This document shows, piece after piece, positions 16,941 to 24,909 of a stretch of DNA of 64,000 bases. Numbering within the stretch: position 1 is the stretch's first letter; each line of letters begins with the position of its first letter. The DNA is taken from contig CAVXXX010000001.1 in assembly GCA_963765935.1 (NCBI GenBank), positions 1,364,001 through 1,428,000 on the forward strand, in the 5' to 3' direction. This DNA comes from JAMXLG01 sp963765935 (GTDB taxonomy: Bacteria; Vulcanimicrobiota; Vulcanimicrobiia; Vulcanimicrobiales; Vulcanimicrobiaceae). The notes beneath the pieces were generated by a model. That model saw only the letters and a list, made by a program, of their open reading frames with translations. It was not told the origin of the DNA and searched no databases. The translations under genes were made by a program, and so were the position numbers.

Positions 16941-17800
16941 ATCAATTCAACCGCCAGTGTCGCTGTTTGATTCCGCGTGTCGAGAATCGGATTGATTTCG
17001 ACCATCTCCATCGATCGCAGCGTACCCGTTTCGTAGCACATTTCCATGATGAGATGCGCTTCGCGATAGCTCAACCCGCCCTTGACCGGCGTTCCGGTGC
17101 CGGGAGCTTCGCTCGGATCGATGCCGTCCATATCGAAGGAAACATGGATCGGCCGCTTGCCGCCGCCCGCAATTGCAAGCGCTTCTTGCATCACGCGCGT
17201 CATGCCGAGCTTGTCGACATCGCTCATTGAAAACGCGCGTACGCGGGATTCCCGAAGCAGATTTTTCTCGGTCTCGTCGACATCGCGCAACCCGATTTGC
17301 ACGCTCGTGTCGGGCTTTGCGTATCCGTTCTTCAACGCGAACCAAAGCGGCATGCCGTGCACGTTCCCGCTCGGCGAACTTTCGGGACTGTTGATGTCGG
17401 AATGTGCATCGATCCAAATCAGACCGGGCGTCTCGCGATACGCGCGGTTGAGCCCCGCAAGCGTTCCCATCGCAATCGAGTGATCGCCGCCAAGTACGAT
17501 CGGTAAGCCGCCGTCCCGGATGCTGTGTTCGATGGTATTTGCAAGTTCGTTGCACACGCTTTGAATAACGCCGAGATACTTCGCGGAAGGATCGACGGAC
17601 TCGAGCGCTTCACGATCGGGAACGTGCAAGTTACCGTGGTCAACGATCTCGGCAATGTGCAGACGGCGAAGCTTGTCGTGCAGCTTCGCATAACGAATCG
17701 CAGAGGGACCCATGTCGACTCCGCGGCGGCTTGCGCCGAGGTCCATGGGAACGCCGATGATATCTACGCGCGTTGCGCGCTTTACTGCCGTGGTTGTCAC
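16910..17800 (-). CDS. rocF: Arginase
   Basis: A 296-aa ureohydrolase, full length. The manganese ligands are in GGDHS (104-108), DAHSD (131-135) and SFDMDGIDP (221-229). The SPSGNVHGMPL stretch after the second motif is characteristic of arginase rather than agmatinase or formimidoylglutamase. It hydrolyses arginine to ornithine and urea in the cytoplasm. The gene overlaps the upstream AI-2E transporter gene by 4 bp and the downstream short protein by 31 bp. Confidence 0.95.
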   Translation of the reverse strand: MTTTAVKRATRVDIIGVPMDLGASRRGVDMGPSAIRYAKLHDKLRRLHIAEIVDHGNLHVPDREALESVDPSAKYLGVIQSVCNELANTIEHSIRDGGLPIVLGGDHSIAMGTLAGLNRAYRETPGLIWIDAHSDINSPESSPSGNVHGMPLWFALKNGYAKPDTSVQIGLRDVDETEKNLLRESRVRAFSMSDVDKLGMTRVMQEALAIAGGGKRPIHVSFDMDGIDPSEAPGTGTPVKGGLSYREAHLIMEMCYETGTLRSMEMVEINPILDTRNQTATLAVELICSGLGKSIL

Positions 17801-18882
17801 GCGGCCTCCTGGTTCGTAAGTTCCAGTAGAATCACCCGCAAAACCCCCGCCACCGGCACGGCGACGAGCATCCCGAAAATGCCGCCCAGTTCCGCGCCGA
17901 TCAACACGGCCAACAGCACCAGTAGCGGACTCAGTTTCACCTGCTTGCTGACAATCATCGGCGAAATGACGTGGCCTTCCAACTGATAGATACCGACAAA
18001 AATCGCCGCCACGATTGCCGCGTTGACTAACCCGTTATTGATCCCGGCAACGCCGACCGCCGGAATGAACGTAAGCACGGCGCCGACATACGGGACCAAG
18101 TCGCCTAGGGCGGCAAGCACGCCGAGTAAGAACGCGTACGGAACGTGCACGATCAAGAGCCCGATCGTGAGCAAGACTCCGACCGTCACTGCAACGATAA
18201 GCTGGCCGCGAATGAACCCGCCGATCACGCGGTCGATCTCGCCGATCAGCTTACTCGCCCTTTCCCACCGGTCGCGCGGAACGACCCGGTACAGGCTCGA
18301 TCGCAATCGATCGATGTCCGCGAGCAAGTAAATCGAGAGCAACGGAATGATTACGAACGTTGCAATCACGGTGAATGCCCCGAGAACGAACGAAAATGCG
18401 TGACTCGTTGCCTCCGCACCATGCGTACGGATCCAATCGGTGACGAACTCGGGAACTTTGAGCAGTTCATGCCTTACGCTGTCGGGAAGACGCGTTACAA
18501 CGGGGTCCTGCGGGTTCTTGATGTACGACCTATACGCATCGACGAACTGCGGCACATGCAGCGCGAACGCTTTGACATCGTCCGAAACTCGTGGAACGAA
18601 GAAATAGAGCACCGCCACAAAGACGACGAACAACGAGAGATAGACCGTTGCGATCGCCCAACCGCGCGGAATGCGCGCAGTTAACCAGTGCACCACCGGA
18701 TATAAAAGATAGGCGAGGAAAATCGCGCCGACGACAATGTAGAGCAATCCCCCGATGCGGTCGATGAAGGCGAGCGCGATGTTCCCGAGATACATCAACA
18801 AAGCGATGACGAGCAGCAGCTTGAGTGCATAGGTTAGCCGCGCTTCCGTCAGCCATCCCCAGGGATTGCGCCGGTACTGCAT
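17797..18882 (-). CDS. AI-2E family transporter (PerM/TqsA-like)
   Basis: A 361-aa membrane protein with about eight transmembrane segments. The family block QLEGHVISPMIVSKQVKLSP, preceded by PYVGAVLTFIPAVG, is diagnostic. A long periplasmic or cytoplasmic loop near residues 85-145 separates the first three helices from the rest. Members export autoinducer-2, or move ions in some species, so the substrate is not fixed by family membership. It is transcribed with rocF and diverges from the BMP lipoprotein gene across 56 bp. Confidence 0.92.
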   Translation of the reverse strand: MQYRRNPWGWLTEARLTYALKLLLVIALLMYLGNIALAFIDRIGGLLYIVVGAIFLAYLLYPVVHWLTARIPRGWAIATVYLSLFVVFVAVLYFFVPRVSDDVKAFALHVPQFVDAYRSYIKNPQDPVVTRLPDSVRHELLKVPEFVTDWIRTHGAEATSHAFSFVLGAFTVIATFVIIPLLSIYLLADIDRLRSSLYRVVPRDRWERASKLIGEIDRVIGGFIRGQLIVAVTVGVLLTIGLLIVHVPYAFLLGVLAALGDLVPYVGAVLTFIPAVGVAGINNGLVNAAIVAAIFVGIYQLEGHVISPMIVSKQVKLSPLLVLLAVLIGAELGGIFGMLVAVPVAGVLRVILLELTNQEAA

Positions 18883-18938
18883 CAGACCGCCGTTCGGTAC
18901 GGAGGCTTCCCCCTCCCGGAGTCGTAGTTTTCGCGCGT

Positions 18939-19964
18939 ATGTATCGGAGGGCGCTTGCCGCGTTTCTGGCGTCTGTCATTTCCGCGTGCGCGCTTGCGGG
19001 GTGCGAACACCACCGCGGGCCCACGCCGGGACAGCTCACGCTCGGCATGGTGACGGACGTCGGTGGTCTGGGCGATCAGTCGTTCAACGACTCCGCGTAT
19101 CGCGGGTTGACCGCGTCGCGCGCGAAACTCGGCGCGTACATTCAAGTCTTGCAGTCACGCTCGGCGGCGGATTACCAGCCGAACCTCAACGCCCTCACGA
19201 ATCTGCACTACGACGTGATCTATGCGATCGGATTCTTAATGGGCCTGGATTTGGACTCCGTCGCGAAAGAGCATCCCGCGCAGCGTTACGCGATTATCGA
19301 TGCGGTGGTCGAGGATCCGAACGTAACCTCCATCACGTTTCGGGAGCAAGATGGTTCGTTTCTCGCCGGCGCGTTGGCCGCGATGGTGAGTAAGGATCAT
19401 CACATCGCGTTTCTCGGCGGCGCCGATATTCCGTTGATCGAAAAATTCGAAGCCGGCTATACGGCCGGCGCGCGTGAGATCGATCCCTCGATCAAAGTCG
19501 ACGTCAAATATGCCGGAAGCTTCGACGACGTCGCGGCGGGCAAAGAGCTTGCGAATCTGCTTTTTAATGGCGGTGCCGATATTGTCTTTACCGCCGCCGG
19601 AAAAGTCGGGCTTGGCGCGATTGAAGCGGCGAAAGCGCGCGACGGTGACTTTATCATCGGCGTCGACTCGAATCAGGACGGCCTTGCGCCGGGAAAAGTG
19701 CTGACCTCAATGGTGAAAAAAGTCGACGTCGCCGTTTTCGACGTTGCAAAATCGCTTCGGGACGGCCATCCGATGCATGGGCACGTCGTCTTTGGGCTCA
19801 AAGACGGTGCAATCGGATTAACCAACTTTGCGTACACGAGGCAGTATGTGGGAAGCGAACGACTCGCGCGGCTAGCTGCGATCGAGCGGGCCATTGTGGG
19901 CGGTAAAATCGTGCCGCCCGATTCCCGTGCGGCACTCGCGTCCTTTAGGCGGACGGCACTGTAG
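18939..19964 (+). CDS. BMP family ABC transporter substrate-binding lipoprotein
   Basis: A 341-aa lipoprotein with signal peptide and lipobox LAGC (Cys22). The basic-membrane-protein (PnrA/Med) signature appears as LGMVTDVGGLGDQSFNDSAYRG, with YAIIDAVVEDPNVTSITFREQDGSFLAG in two parts and FIIGVDSNQDG later. Relatives bind purine nucleosides or riboflavin precursors. ATG 18939 is preferred over the longer frame from 18825 because the signal peptide then starts at once. It is the first gene of a four-gene importer with ATPase and two permeases. Confidence 0.93.
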   Translation: MYRRALAAFLASVISACALAGCEHHRGPTPGQLTLGMVTDVGGLGDQSFNDSAYRGLTASRAKLGAYIQVLQSRSAADYQPNLNALTNLHYDVIYAIGFLMGLDLDSVAKEHPAQRYAIIDAVVEDPNVTSITFREQDGSFLAGALAAMVSKDHHIAFLGGADIPLIEKFEAGYTAGAREIDPSIKVDVKYAGSFDDVAAGKELANLLFNGGADIVFTAAGKVGLGAIEAAKARDGDFIIGVDSNQDGLAPGKVLTSMVKKVDVAVFDVAKSLRDGHPMHGHVVFGLKDGAIGLTNFAYTRQYVGSERLARLAAIERAIVGGKIVPPDSRAALASFRRTAL

Positions 19965-19966
19965 GA

Positions 19967-21325
19967 ATGCAGCGAGAACCGGCGCTCGAGTTACGATCGA
20001 TTCGTAAAACATTCCCGGGCGTCGTAGCGGTCGACAAGGCCGATCTCGTGCTGTATCCGGGAGAGATTCACGCGCTCGTCGGTGAGAATGGCGCCGGCAA
20101 ATCAACGCTTTCCACGATTGCCTTCGGCGAATTAGCGCCCGATAGCGGCACGGTCATTGCACGCGGCACGGTTGGACTCGTTCACCAGCATTTCGAACTC
20201 GTCGGGCGGTTGAGCGTGTGGGAAAACGTGCTGCTAGGACGTGAGCCGCGGCGCGGATGGCAACTGGATGCGCGCGCGGCGCGCGTGCGCGTCCGCGAGA
20301 TTGCCGATCGCAACGGTTTAGCTATCGATCCGGACGCAATCGTCGAAACACTACCGATCGGCGTGCAGCAGCGCGTGGAACTTCTTCGCGAATTGGATCG
20401 CGAGCCCTCGGTACTTCTGCTCGATGAGCCGACGGCCGCGCTTGCGCCGGCGGAAGTCGAATCGTTCTTTCAAACGGTCCAACGCCTCGCAGCGCGTGGC
20501 GCGGCGGTTATGATCGTCACGCACAAACTCCAAGAAGTGATCGCCTATTCATCGGTCGTCACCGTTATGCGGCACGGTAACATCATTGCAACGATGGCGA
20601 CGTCGGCGACCAGCGTTGATGCTATTGCTCGCGCGATGGTCGGGGGCGAAATTCCGGCGGTTGCCCAGCGTGAAGACCGGCCGCTCGAGCCGTATTTATC
20701 CGTTCGTAACGGCGACATCTCACTCGACGTGCGCTCGGGTGAAATTGTCGGCATTGCGGGCGTCGAAGGCAACGGCCAAACCGCGCTTGCGGACAGCATC
20801 GCGGGAATGGTCGATCGCGCCGCAATCGGCATTATTCCGCAAGATCGTCACAGGGAAGGGCTCGTGATGGCGTGGTCGATCGTCGACAACGTCGTGCTCG
20901 GACGGCAGCAGTCGCTGCGCCGGGGCGTATTACTCGACCGCGACCGCGCGCGCGCCGACGCACGGACGATAGCCGAGCGTTTCGACGTTCGCGCAGCGAG
21001 CCTGGATGTCGCCGTAAAGACGCTTTCCGGCGGCAATCAGCAAAAACTCGTCGTGGGCCGCGCGCTGATCGATAATCCCGCACTCGTGCTTGCCTACAAT
21101 CCGACGCGCGGCATCGACGTCGGTGCGGCCGCGCTCGTGCAGTCGCGTTTGATCGAAGCGCGCAATAGCGGCGCCGCGGTCGTGCTTATTTCATTTGAAC
21201 TCGACGAACTGCTTGCGGTCGCGGATCGCATCGCGGTCATGTATCGTGGCCGGATCGTCGGTGAATTCGAACGAAGCGATTTCGATCGCACGGCGATCGG
21301 ACGTCTTATGGCTGGTCTTTCATGA
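19967..21325 (+). CDS. Nucleoside-type ABC transporter, twin ATP-binding protein
   Basis: A 452-aa protein with two ABC domains in tandem. The first has an intact Walker A (GENGAGKST), a Q-loop with HQHFELV, the variant signature IGVQQRVELL and Walker B VLLLDEPTAAL. The second has a degenerate Walker A (GVEGNGQTAL), a good signature LSGGNQQKLVVGR and a modified Walker B (LVLAYNPTRGIDV), which is the normal asymmetry of sugar/nucleoside importers. It is about 50 residues shorter than typical relatives. It starts 2 bp after the BMP lipoprotein gene and overlaps the first permease by 4 bp. Confidence 0.94.
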   Translation: MQREPALELRSIRKTFPGVVAVDKADLVLYPGEIHALVGENGAGKSTLSTIAFGELAPDSGTVIARGTVGLVHQHFELVGRLSVWENVLLGREPRRGWQLDARAARVRVREIADRNGLAIDPDAIVETLPIGVQQRVELLRELDREPSVLLLDEPTAALAPAEVESFFQTVQRLAARGAAVMIVTHKLQEVIAYSSVVTVMRHGNIIATMATSATSVDAIARAMVGGEIPAVAQREDRPLEPYLSVRNGDISLDVRSGEIVGIAGVEGNGQTALADSIAGMVDRAAIGIIPQDRHREGLVMAWSIVDNVVLGRQQSLRRGVLLDRDRARADARTIAERFDVRAASLDVAVKTLSGGNQQKLVVGRALIDNPALVLAYNPTRGIDVGAAALVQSRLIEARNSGAAVVLISFELDELLAVADRIAVMYRGRIVGEFERSDFDRTAIGRLMAGLS

Positions 21326-22344
21326 ACTCGTTCCACCGTTTCGGCGCACTTGGAGCCGTTGCGCTCGTCATCGTGCTCATGTCGCTCGCGATGATCGTCG
21401 CCGGAACGAGCCCGATCGAAGGATTCTCCGCATTACTCTACGGCGCGCTCGGCGGGAGCAATCAAATCGGCGAAACGCTCGTCGCAACGACGGCGTTGCT
21501 CTTTCCCGCGCTCGGCATCTGCCTCGCGTTTCGCGCAGGTTTGTTCAATATCGGAGCCGAGGGACAGCTCGTGATGGGTGCGCTGTTTGCCGGAGCCGCA
21601 GGTGCGCAGATACATGTAGCGCCGCCGCTTGCGATGCTGATCATGCTGTTGCTCGGCGCAATTGGCGGCGGCGTGTGGGGCGGTATTGCCGGATTGATGA
21701 AGGCGCGCTTCAATGCAAACGAGATCATCTCGACGTTGATGCTCAATTTTGTCGCGGCTTCGGTCGCGCTGACTCTTGTGAGCGGCCCGCTCAAAGGACC
21801 ACTCGCGACCGGTGCCGAGACGGCATGGCTTCCGCAACCATATTGGCTTCCCACGTTGATTCCCCACACGCGCTTGTCCGCCGGATTGTTGCTTGCGATC
21901 GCGCTCGCCGCCGTACTCGCGTGGGTTTTTCACGCGACGGTCTTCGGGTATGAATTGCGCGCGGCGGGCGACGCACCGGAAGCCGCGCGGCGCAACGGCA
22001 TCAACATCGCACGTTTGACCTGGCTCTCTTTGACGCTTTCCGGCGCGATTGCGGGCATCGGCGGCGCATCGATCGTCGCGGGCGAATTGCACCGCTTCAA
22101 TACCCAGCTTTCACCTGGGTATGGATTCACCGCGATTGCCGTTGCGCTGGTAGGCGATTTACAACCGCTATGGATCTGCGTCGCGGCGTTTGGTTTCGGC
22201 ATTTTGGAATCCGGCGGGCTCGCAATGCAGGCCAGCGCGCAGGTGCCGAAAGACGCAATCCACGTGATCGAAGGCTTGATCATTCTCGTGCTTGCCGCGC
22301 GCCGCTACGTCGCGACGCGGATCGAAAACGTGCAGGCCGCGTAA
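21322..22344 (+). CDS. Nucleoside-type ABC transporter permease 1
   Basis: A 340-aa permease of the branched-chain/ribose-like family with about ten hydrophobic segments. FNIGAEGQLVMGALFAG and NANEIISTLMLNFVA are the family's conserved blocks, and GFTAIAVALVGDLQPLW lies near the C-terminus. It pairs with the next gene to form the membrane channel for the BMP-type importer. ATGA overlap at the start and TAATG overlap at the end show translational coupling. Confidence 0.94.
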   Translation: MNSFHRFGALGAVALVIVLMSLAMIVAGTSPIEGFSALLYGALGGSNQIGETLVATTALLFPALGICLAFRAGLFNIGAEGQLVMGALFAGAAGAQIHVAPPLAMLIMLLLGAIGGGVWGGIAGLMKARFNANEIISTLMLNFVAASVALTLVSGPLKGPLATGAETAWLPQPYWLPTLIPHTRLSAGLLLAIALAAVLAWVFHATVFGYELRAAGDAPEAARRNGINIARLTWLSLTLSGAIAGIGGASIVAGELHRFNTQLSPGYGFTAIAVALVGDLQPLWICVAAFGFGILESGGLAMQASAQVPKDAIHVIEGLIILVLAARRYVATRIENVQAA

Positions 22345-23201
22345 TGGAAATTCTCTCGGCGCTCATCGTCCTGACGCTTATCAAAGCGACGCCGATCCTC
22401 TATGCCGCTCTTGGCGGCGTTATCTCCGAACGCTCGGGAATCATCAACATCGGACTTGAAGGCATGATGGCGACCGGAGCATTTACAGCGGCGCTCGTGT
22501 CATATGCGACAAACGCTCCTTTGCTTGGCGTACTGGCGGGCGTCGCAGGCGGCGCAGTCGCCGGTCTTGTCCTCGGGATCGCGGCGACGCGCTTTAAAGT
22601 CGATCAAATCGTCGCCGGCACCGGAATTAATCTGATCTGCGCCGGTGGTGCGGCGTACGGTCTCGTACTCGTCTTCAATCAGCCCGGCGCGAGTAAACAA
22701 GTCAACGCGCTCGGAAGCGACTATTGGGTTCTCGTTGTGCTCGCGTTTGCACTCGCCGCGGGACTCCAGTGGCTGCTCTTCCGCACGCGATGGGGACTTC
22801 GAATTCGCGCCTGCGGTGAAAACCCTCGAGCAATTGCTGCTGCCGGGCTCGATCCGCTTGCATTGCGGACCATCGCCGTAACCGTGAGCGGCGCGCTCGC
22901 CGGACTCGGCGGCGCGTTTCTTTCGATCGGCGAGTTGAATCTCTACAGCGACGGTATGACGGCTGGCCGCGGCTTCATTGCGCTCGCCGCAGTGATTTTC
23001 GGCCGATGGAACCCGCTCGGCGCGACGGCTGCGTCCGTTGTCTTCGGCCTCTTTGAAGCACTGCAGTACGTGTTGCAAGGCAAAATCTCATGGTTGCCGG
23101 CGGATGCGATGCAAGCGCTTCCATATGTCGCGGCGCTCGTTGCGCTTGCGGGCGTTACCGGGCGCGTTCGAGCGCCCGCATCGGATGGTGTCCCCTATTG
23201 A
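22344..23201 (+). CDS. Nucleoside-type ABC transporter permease 2
   Basis: A 285-aa permease paralogous to the previous one (INIGLEGMMATGAFTAALV, then VDQIVAGTGINLICAGGA, then GRGFIALAAVIFGRWNPLG). The start ATG 22344 shares a base with the preceding stop (TAATG); an earlier in-frame extension from 22170 would overlap permease 1 by 175 bp and is rejected. The stop codon lies within the -35 box of the next gene's promoter. Completes the four-gene importer. Confidence 0.94.
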   Translation: MEILSALIVLTLIKATPILYAALGGVISERSGIINIGLEGMMATGAFTAALVSYATNAPLLGVLAGVAGGAVAGLVLGIAATRFKVDQIVAGTGINLICAGGAAYGLVLVFNQPGASKQVNALGSDYWVLVVLAFALAAGLQWLLFRTRWGLRIRACGENPRAIAAAGLDPLALRTIAVTVSGALAGLGGAFLSIGELNLYSDGMTAGRGFIALAAVIFGRWNPLGATAASVVFGLFEALQYVLQGKISWLPADAMQALPYVAALVALAGVTGRVRAPASDGVPY

Positions 23202-23236
23202 TAGAGCTTGTGCGCAATTGTTATAATTGCGCGCAA
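23198..23236 (+). promoter_or_regulatory. Strong sigma-70-type promoter overlapped by a palindrome (candidate operator)
   Basis: TTGATA (23198-23203) and TATAAT (23222-23227) are separated by 18 bp. A palindrome covers the -10: GCGCAATT (23212-23219) and AATTGCGC (23225-23232) are perfect 8-bp arms around a 5-base centre. Extending outward to 23208-23236 gives 11 of 12 matched positions per arm (TTG and CAA at the ends). A repressor bound there would block the promoter. It drives the beta-lactamase-like gene. The regulator is unknown. Confidence 0.7.
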
Positions 23237-23255
23237 CGTGACCGATAAAAAGGGT

Positions 23256-24254
23256 ATGGGTGTACAGCGCATTGTTGCGATTGTCGTAGCTACGCTTGTT
23301 CTTGCTTCGGTGCGCGTTGCTCCGGCGCGCGCAATGGATGCACCCGGGCCCGTTCGATCGCTCACGATCGGTTTGCGTCACCTCGCAGCTCGCTTGCCTG
23401 CATCGTCCGCAGTTGAAGTTCTCGATCTTTCGACCGGATTTCGTGCCGGCTACAATGCGAATTCGGCCATGCCCGCTGCGTCGACCATCAAGGTCCCGGT
23501 CATGGTCGAGGTATTTCGCCAGCTCGAAGCCGGCCGTTTCGATCTGAATCGCCGCGTCACGCTCGTTGCAAGCGATAAAGATTACGGCTCCGGCGATCTC
23601 TGCGATGCGCCGGCGGGCAGTACGTATTCCGTCTCCGACCTGCTCTCGAAGATGATCGATATCAGCGACAACACGGCGACGAACATGCTGATCCGCCTCG
23701 TCGGCCGTCACAGCATCAACGCGACGATGGAAAACCTCGGCCTCGTTCGCACGCACCTCGCAAGCGACGTTCGTACGTCGAACTGGTCGGTTCGCAGCGC
23801 ACTACGCTCGTCACCGGCCGACATGGTGCGCTTGCTTGCGATGATGGCCCGGCGGCAATTGATAGACGAATGGTCATCGAACGAGATGATTTCGATCCTC
23901 GAAGAAGACCAAATCAACACCCTGCTTCCCGAACCGCTTCCCGTCGACGTACCGATCGCACATAAGACGGGAAGCTTTTTCGATACGCTCAATGACGTCG
24001 GCATCGTCTTTGAGGAAGACGCCCCCTACGTTATTGCCGTCATGACGACGCATCTGCCGTCGCTCTCGACTGGCCGCGCGTTTATCCATTCGCTCTCGCG
24101 CATGGCGTTCGAAGAAGAAGCGCGACTCGCGCGCTGGCGCACCGTCGCGGGATTCCAACCGATCGCCGCAGGCGCGACCACGATCACGGCGCCCGACGTA
24201 CGCTACTGGTCAAACTCGGCGGTCAATAACAGCGGCTCCGAAGGCGGCCGTTAA
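23256..24254 (+). CDS. Class A beta-lactamase-like serine hydrolase, exported
   Basis: A 332-aa protein with a signal peptide (1-26, ending APARA). The penicillin-binding fold motifs are present: Ser76-x-x-Lys79 in ASTIKVP, SDN at 137-139 (DISDNTATN) and KTG at 237-239 (HKTGSFFD). I do not see the omega-loop ExxLN motif holding the deacylating glutamate of true class A beta-lactamases, so penicillin hydrolysis is doubtful and a carboxypeptidase-like or other esterase role is possible. ATG 23256 is chosen; GTG 23238 is in frame but would lie almost at the transcription start. The 3' end overlaps the convergent DUF1036 gene by 4 bp. Confidence 0.85.
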   Translation: MGVQRIVAIVVATLVLASVRVAPARAMDAPGPVRSLTIGLRHLAARLPASSAVEVLDLSTGFRAGYNANSAMPAASTIKVPVMVEVFRQLEAGRFDLNRRVTLVASDKDYGSGDLCDAPAGSTYSVSDLLSKMIDISDNTATNMLIRLVGRHSINATMENLGLVRTHLASDVRTSNWSVRSALRSSPADMVRLLAMMARRQLIDEWSSNEMISILEEDQINTLLPEPLPVDVPIAHKTGSFFDTLNDVGIVFEEDAPYVIAVMTTHLPSLSTGRAFIHSLSRMAFEEEARLARWRTVAGFQPIAAGATTITAPDVRYWSNSAVNNSGSEGGR

Positions 24255-24706
24255 ATACTCAAACTCGCGTCAGGCGCTAAAAACACGACCGTCTGATCGT
24301 TACGTCCCGTCTCTATATGACGGAACCGCGCTTTTCGTGCCGGCGCCTCGCACGGTGTCTCTTCAAACGAATTCCAGTATCGGAAGCTCACCAACGCGTT
24401 GACGCAGTACGATTGCGTTTCGGCGAGTTTATCCCACGTATCATCGTGCGAATTCGCGACGTAGTAAAACGCCAGCGAATGCATCGACGGATCGAACGGA
24501 ATCGGCGTTTCGCATCGGCCGCCCTCGATTGTGTACCAGCCTTCCACCGCTTGATACGACGCACCGGTCGCGTTCGTCCAGCGCATCGCGATTGCAACGG
24601 AAACCGGAAGCGGCGTCGCGTTACAAAAGCGAACGTTCGCATCGACGCGCCCGCGAGTCGTCACGAGTGCTCCGCCTAAAATCAGGAGTGCGAGAATCCA
24701 CCGCAT
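24251..24706 (-). CDS. DUF1036 family exported protein
   Basis: A 151-aa protein with an N-terminal signal or anchor (MRWILALLILGGALV). The DUF1036 pattern is recognisable: VRFCNATPLPVSVAIA near the start and GWYTIEGGRCETPI in the middle, with further conserved cysteines (YCVNA, TPCEAP). Function of this family is unknown. ATG 24706 is chosen because GGAGG lies nine bases upstream; the earlier TTG 24724 overlaps that site. It stands alone, facing the beta-lactamase-like gene and followed upstream by a repeat cluster. Confidence 0.8.
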   Translation of the reverse strand: MRWILALLILGGALVTTRGRVDANVRFCNATPLPVSVAIAMRWTNATGASYQAVEGWYTIEGGRCETPIPFDPSMHSLAFYYVANSHDDTWDKLAETQSYCVNALVSFRYWNSFEETPCEAPARKARFRHIETGRNDQTVVFLAPDASLSI

Positions 24707-24746
24707 GATCACGGCCCTCCTCAAGACAAGCTTAACGTAGGGCGCG

Positions 24747-24898
24747 ATCCTTCGACAAGCTCAGGATGACAGGGGGACATGAGACGCGGTGTCATCCTGA
24801 GCCCTTCGACTTCGCTCAGGACAGGCTCCGCGTAGCGGAGTCGAAGGATTGCATCACGCGTTTGAATCGAGGCGATCCTTCGGCAGGCTCAGGATGAC
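24747..24898. repeat. Cluster of three dispersed short repeats (REP-like)
   Basis: Three related units lie in the 185-bp gap. Unit 1 is 24747-24770 (ATCCTTCGACAAG and CTCAGGATGAC). Unit 2, 24791-24849, runs the opposite way and holds two hairpins: CCTGAGC against GCTCAGG, and CTCCGC against GCGGAG. Unit 3 is 24875-24898 and differs from unit 1 at two positions. Unit 1 is an exact reverse complement of 57279-57302. Such units are typical of intergenic REP-type repeats; no gene is present in the gap. Confidence 0.85.
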
Positions 24899-24909
24899 AA
24901 CGGGGTGGG

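Noticed and set aside
23208..23236. Rex operator
   Set aside because: Rex sites read TTGTGA-N6-TCACAA; here the arms are longer and end in CGCGCAA without the TCACAA half, so only the outer TTGTG resembles it.
24747..24898. CRISPR array
   Set aside because: Units are in mixed orientation, spacers are not regular and only three copies exist; this is a dispersed repeat cluster.
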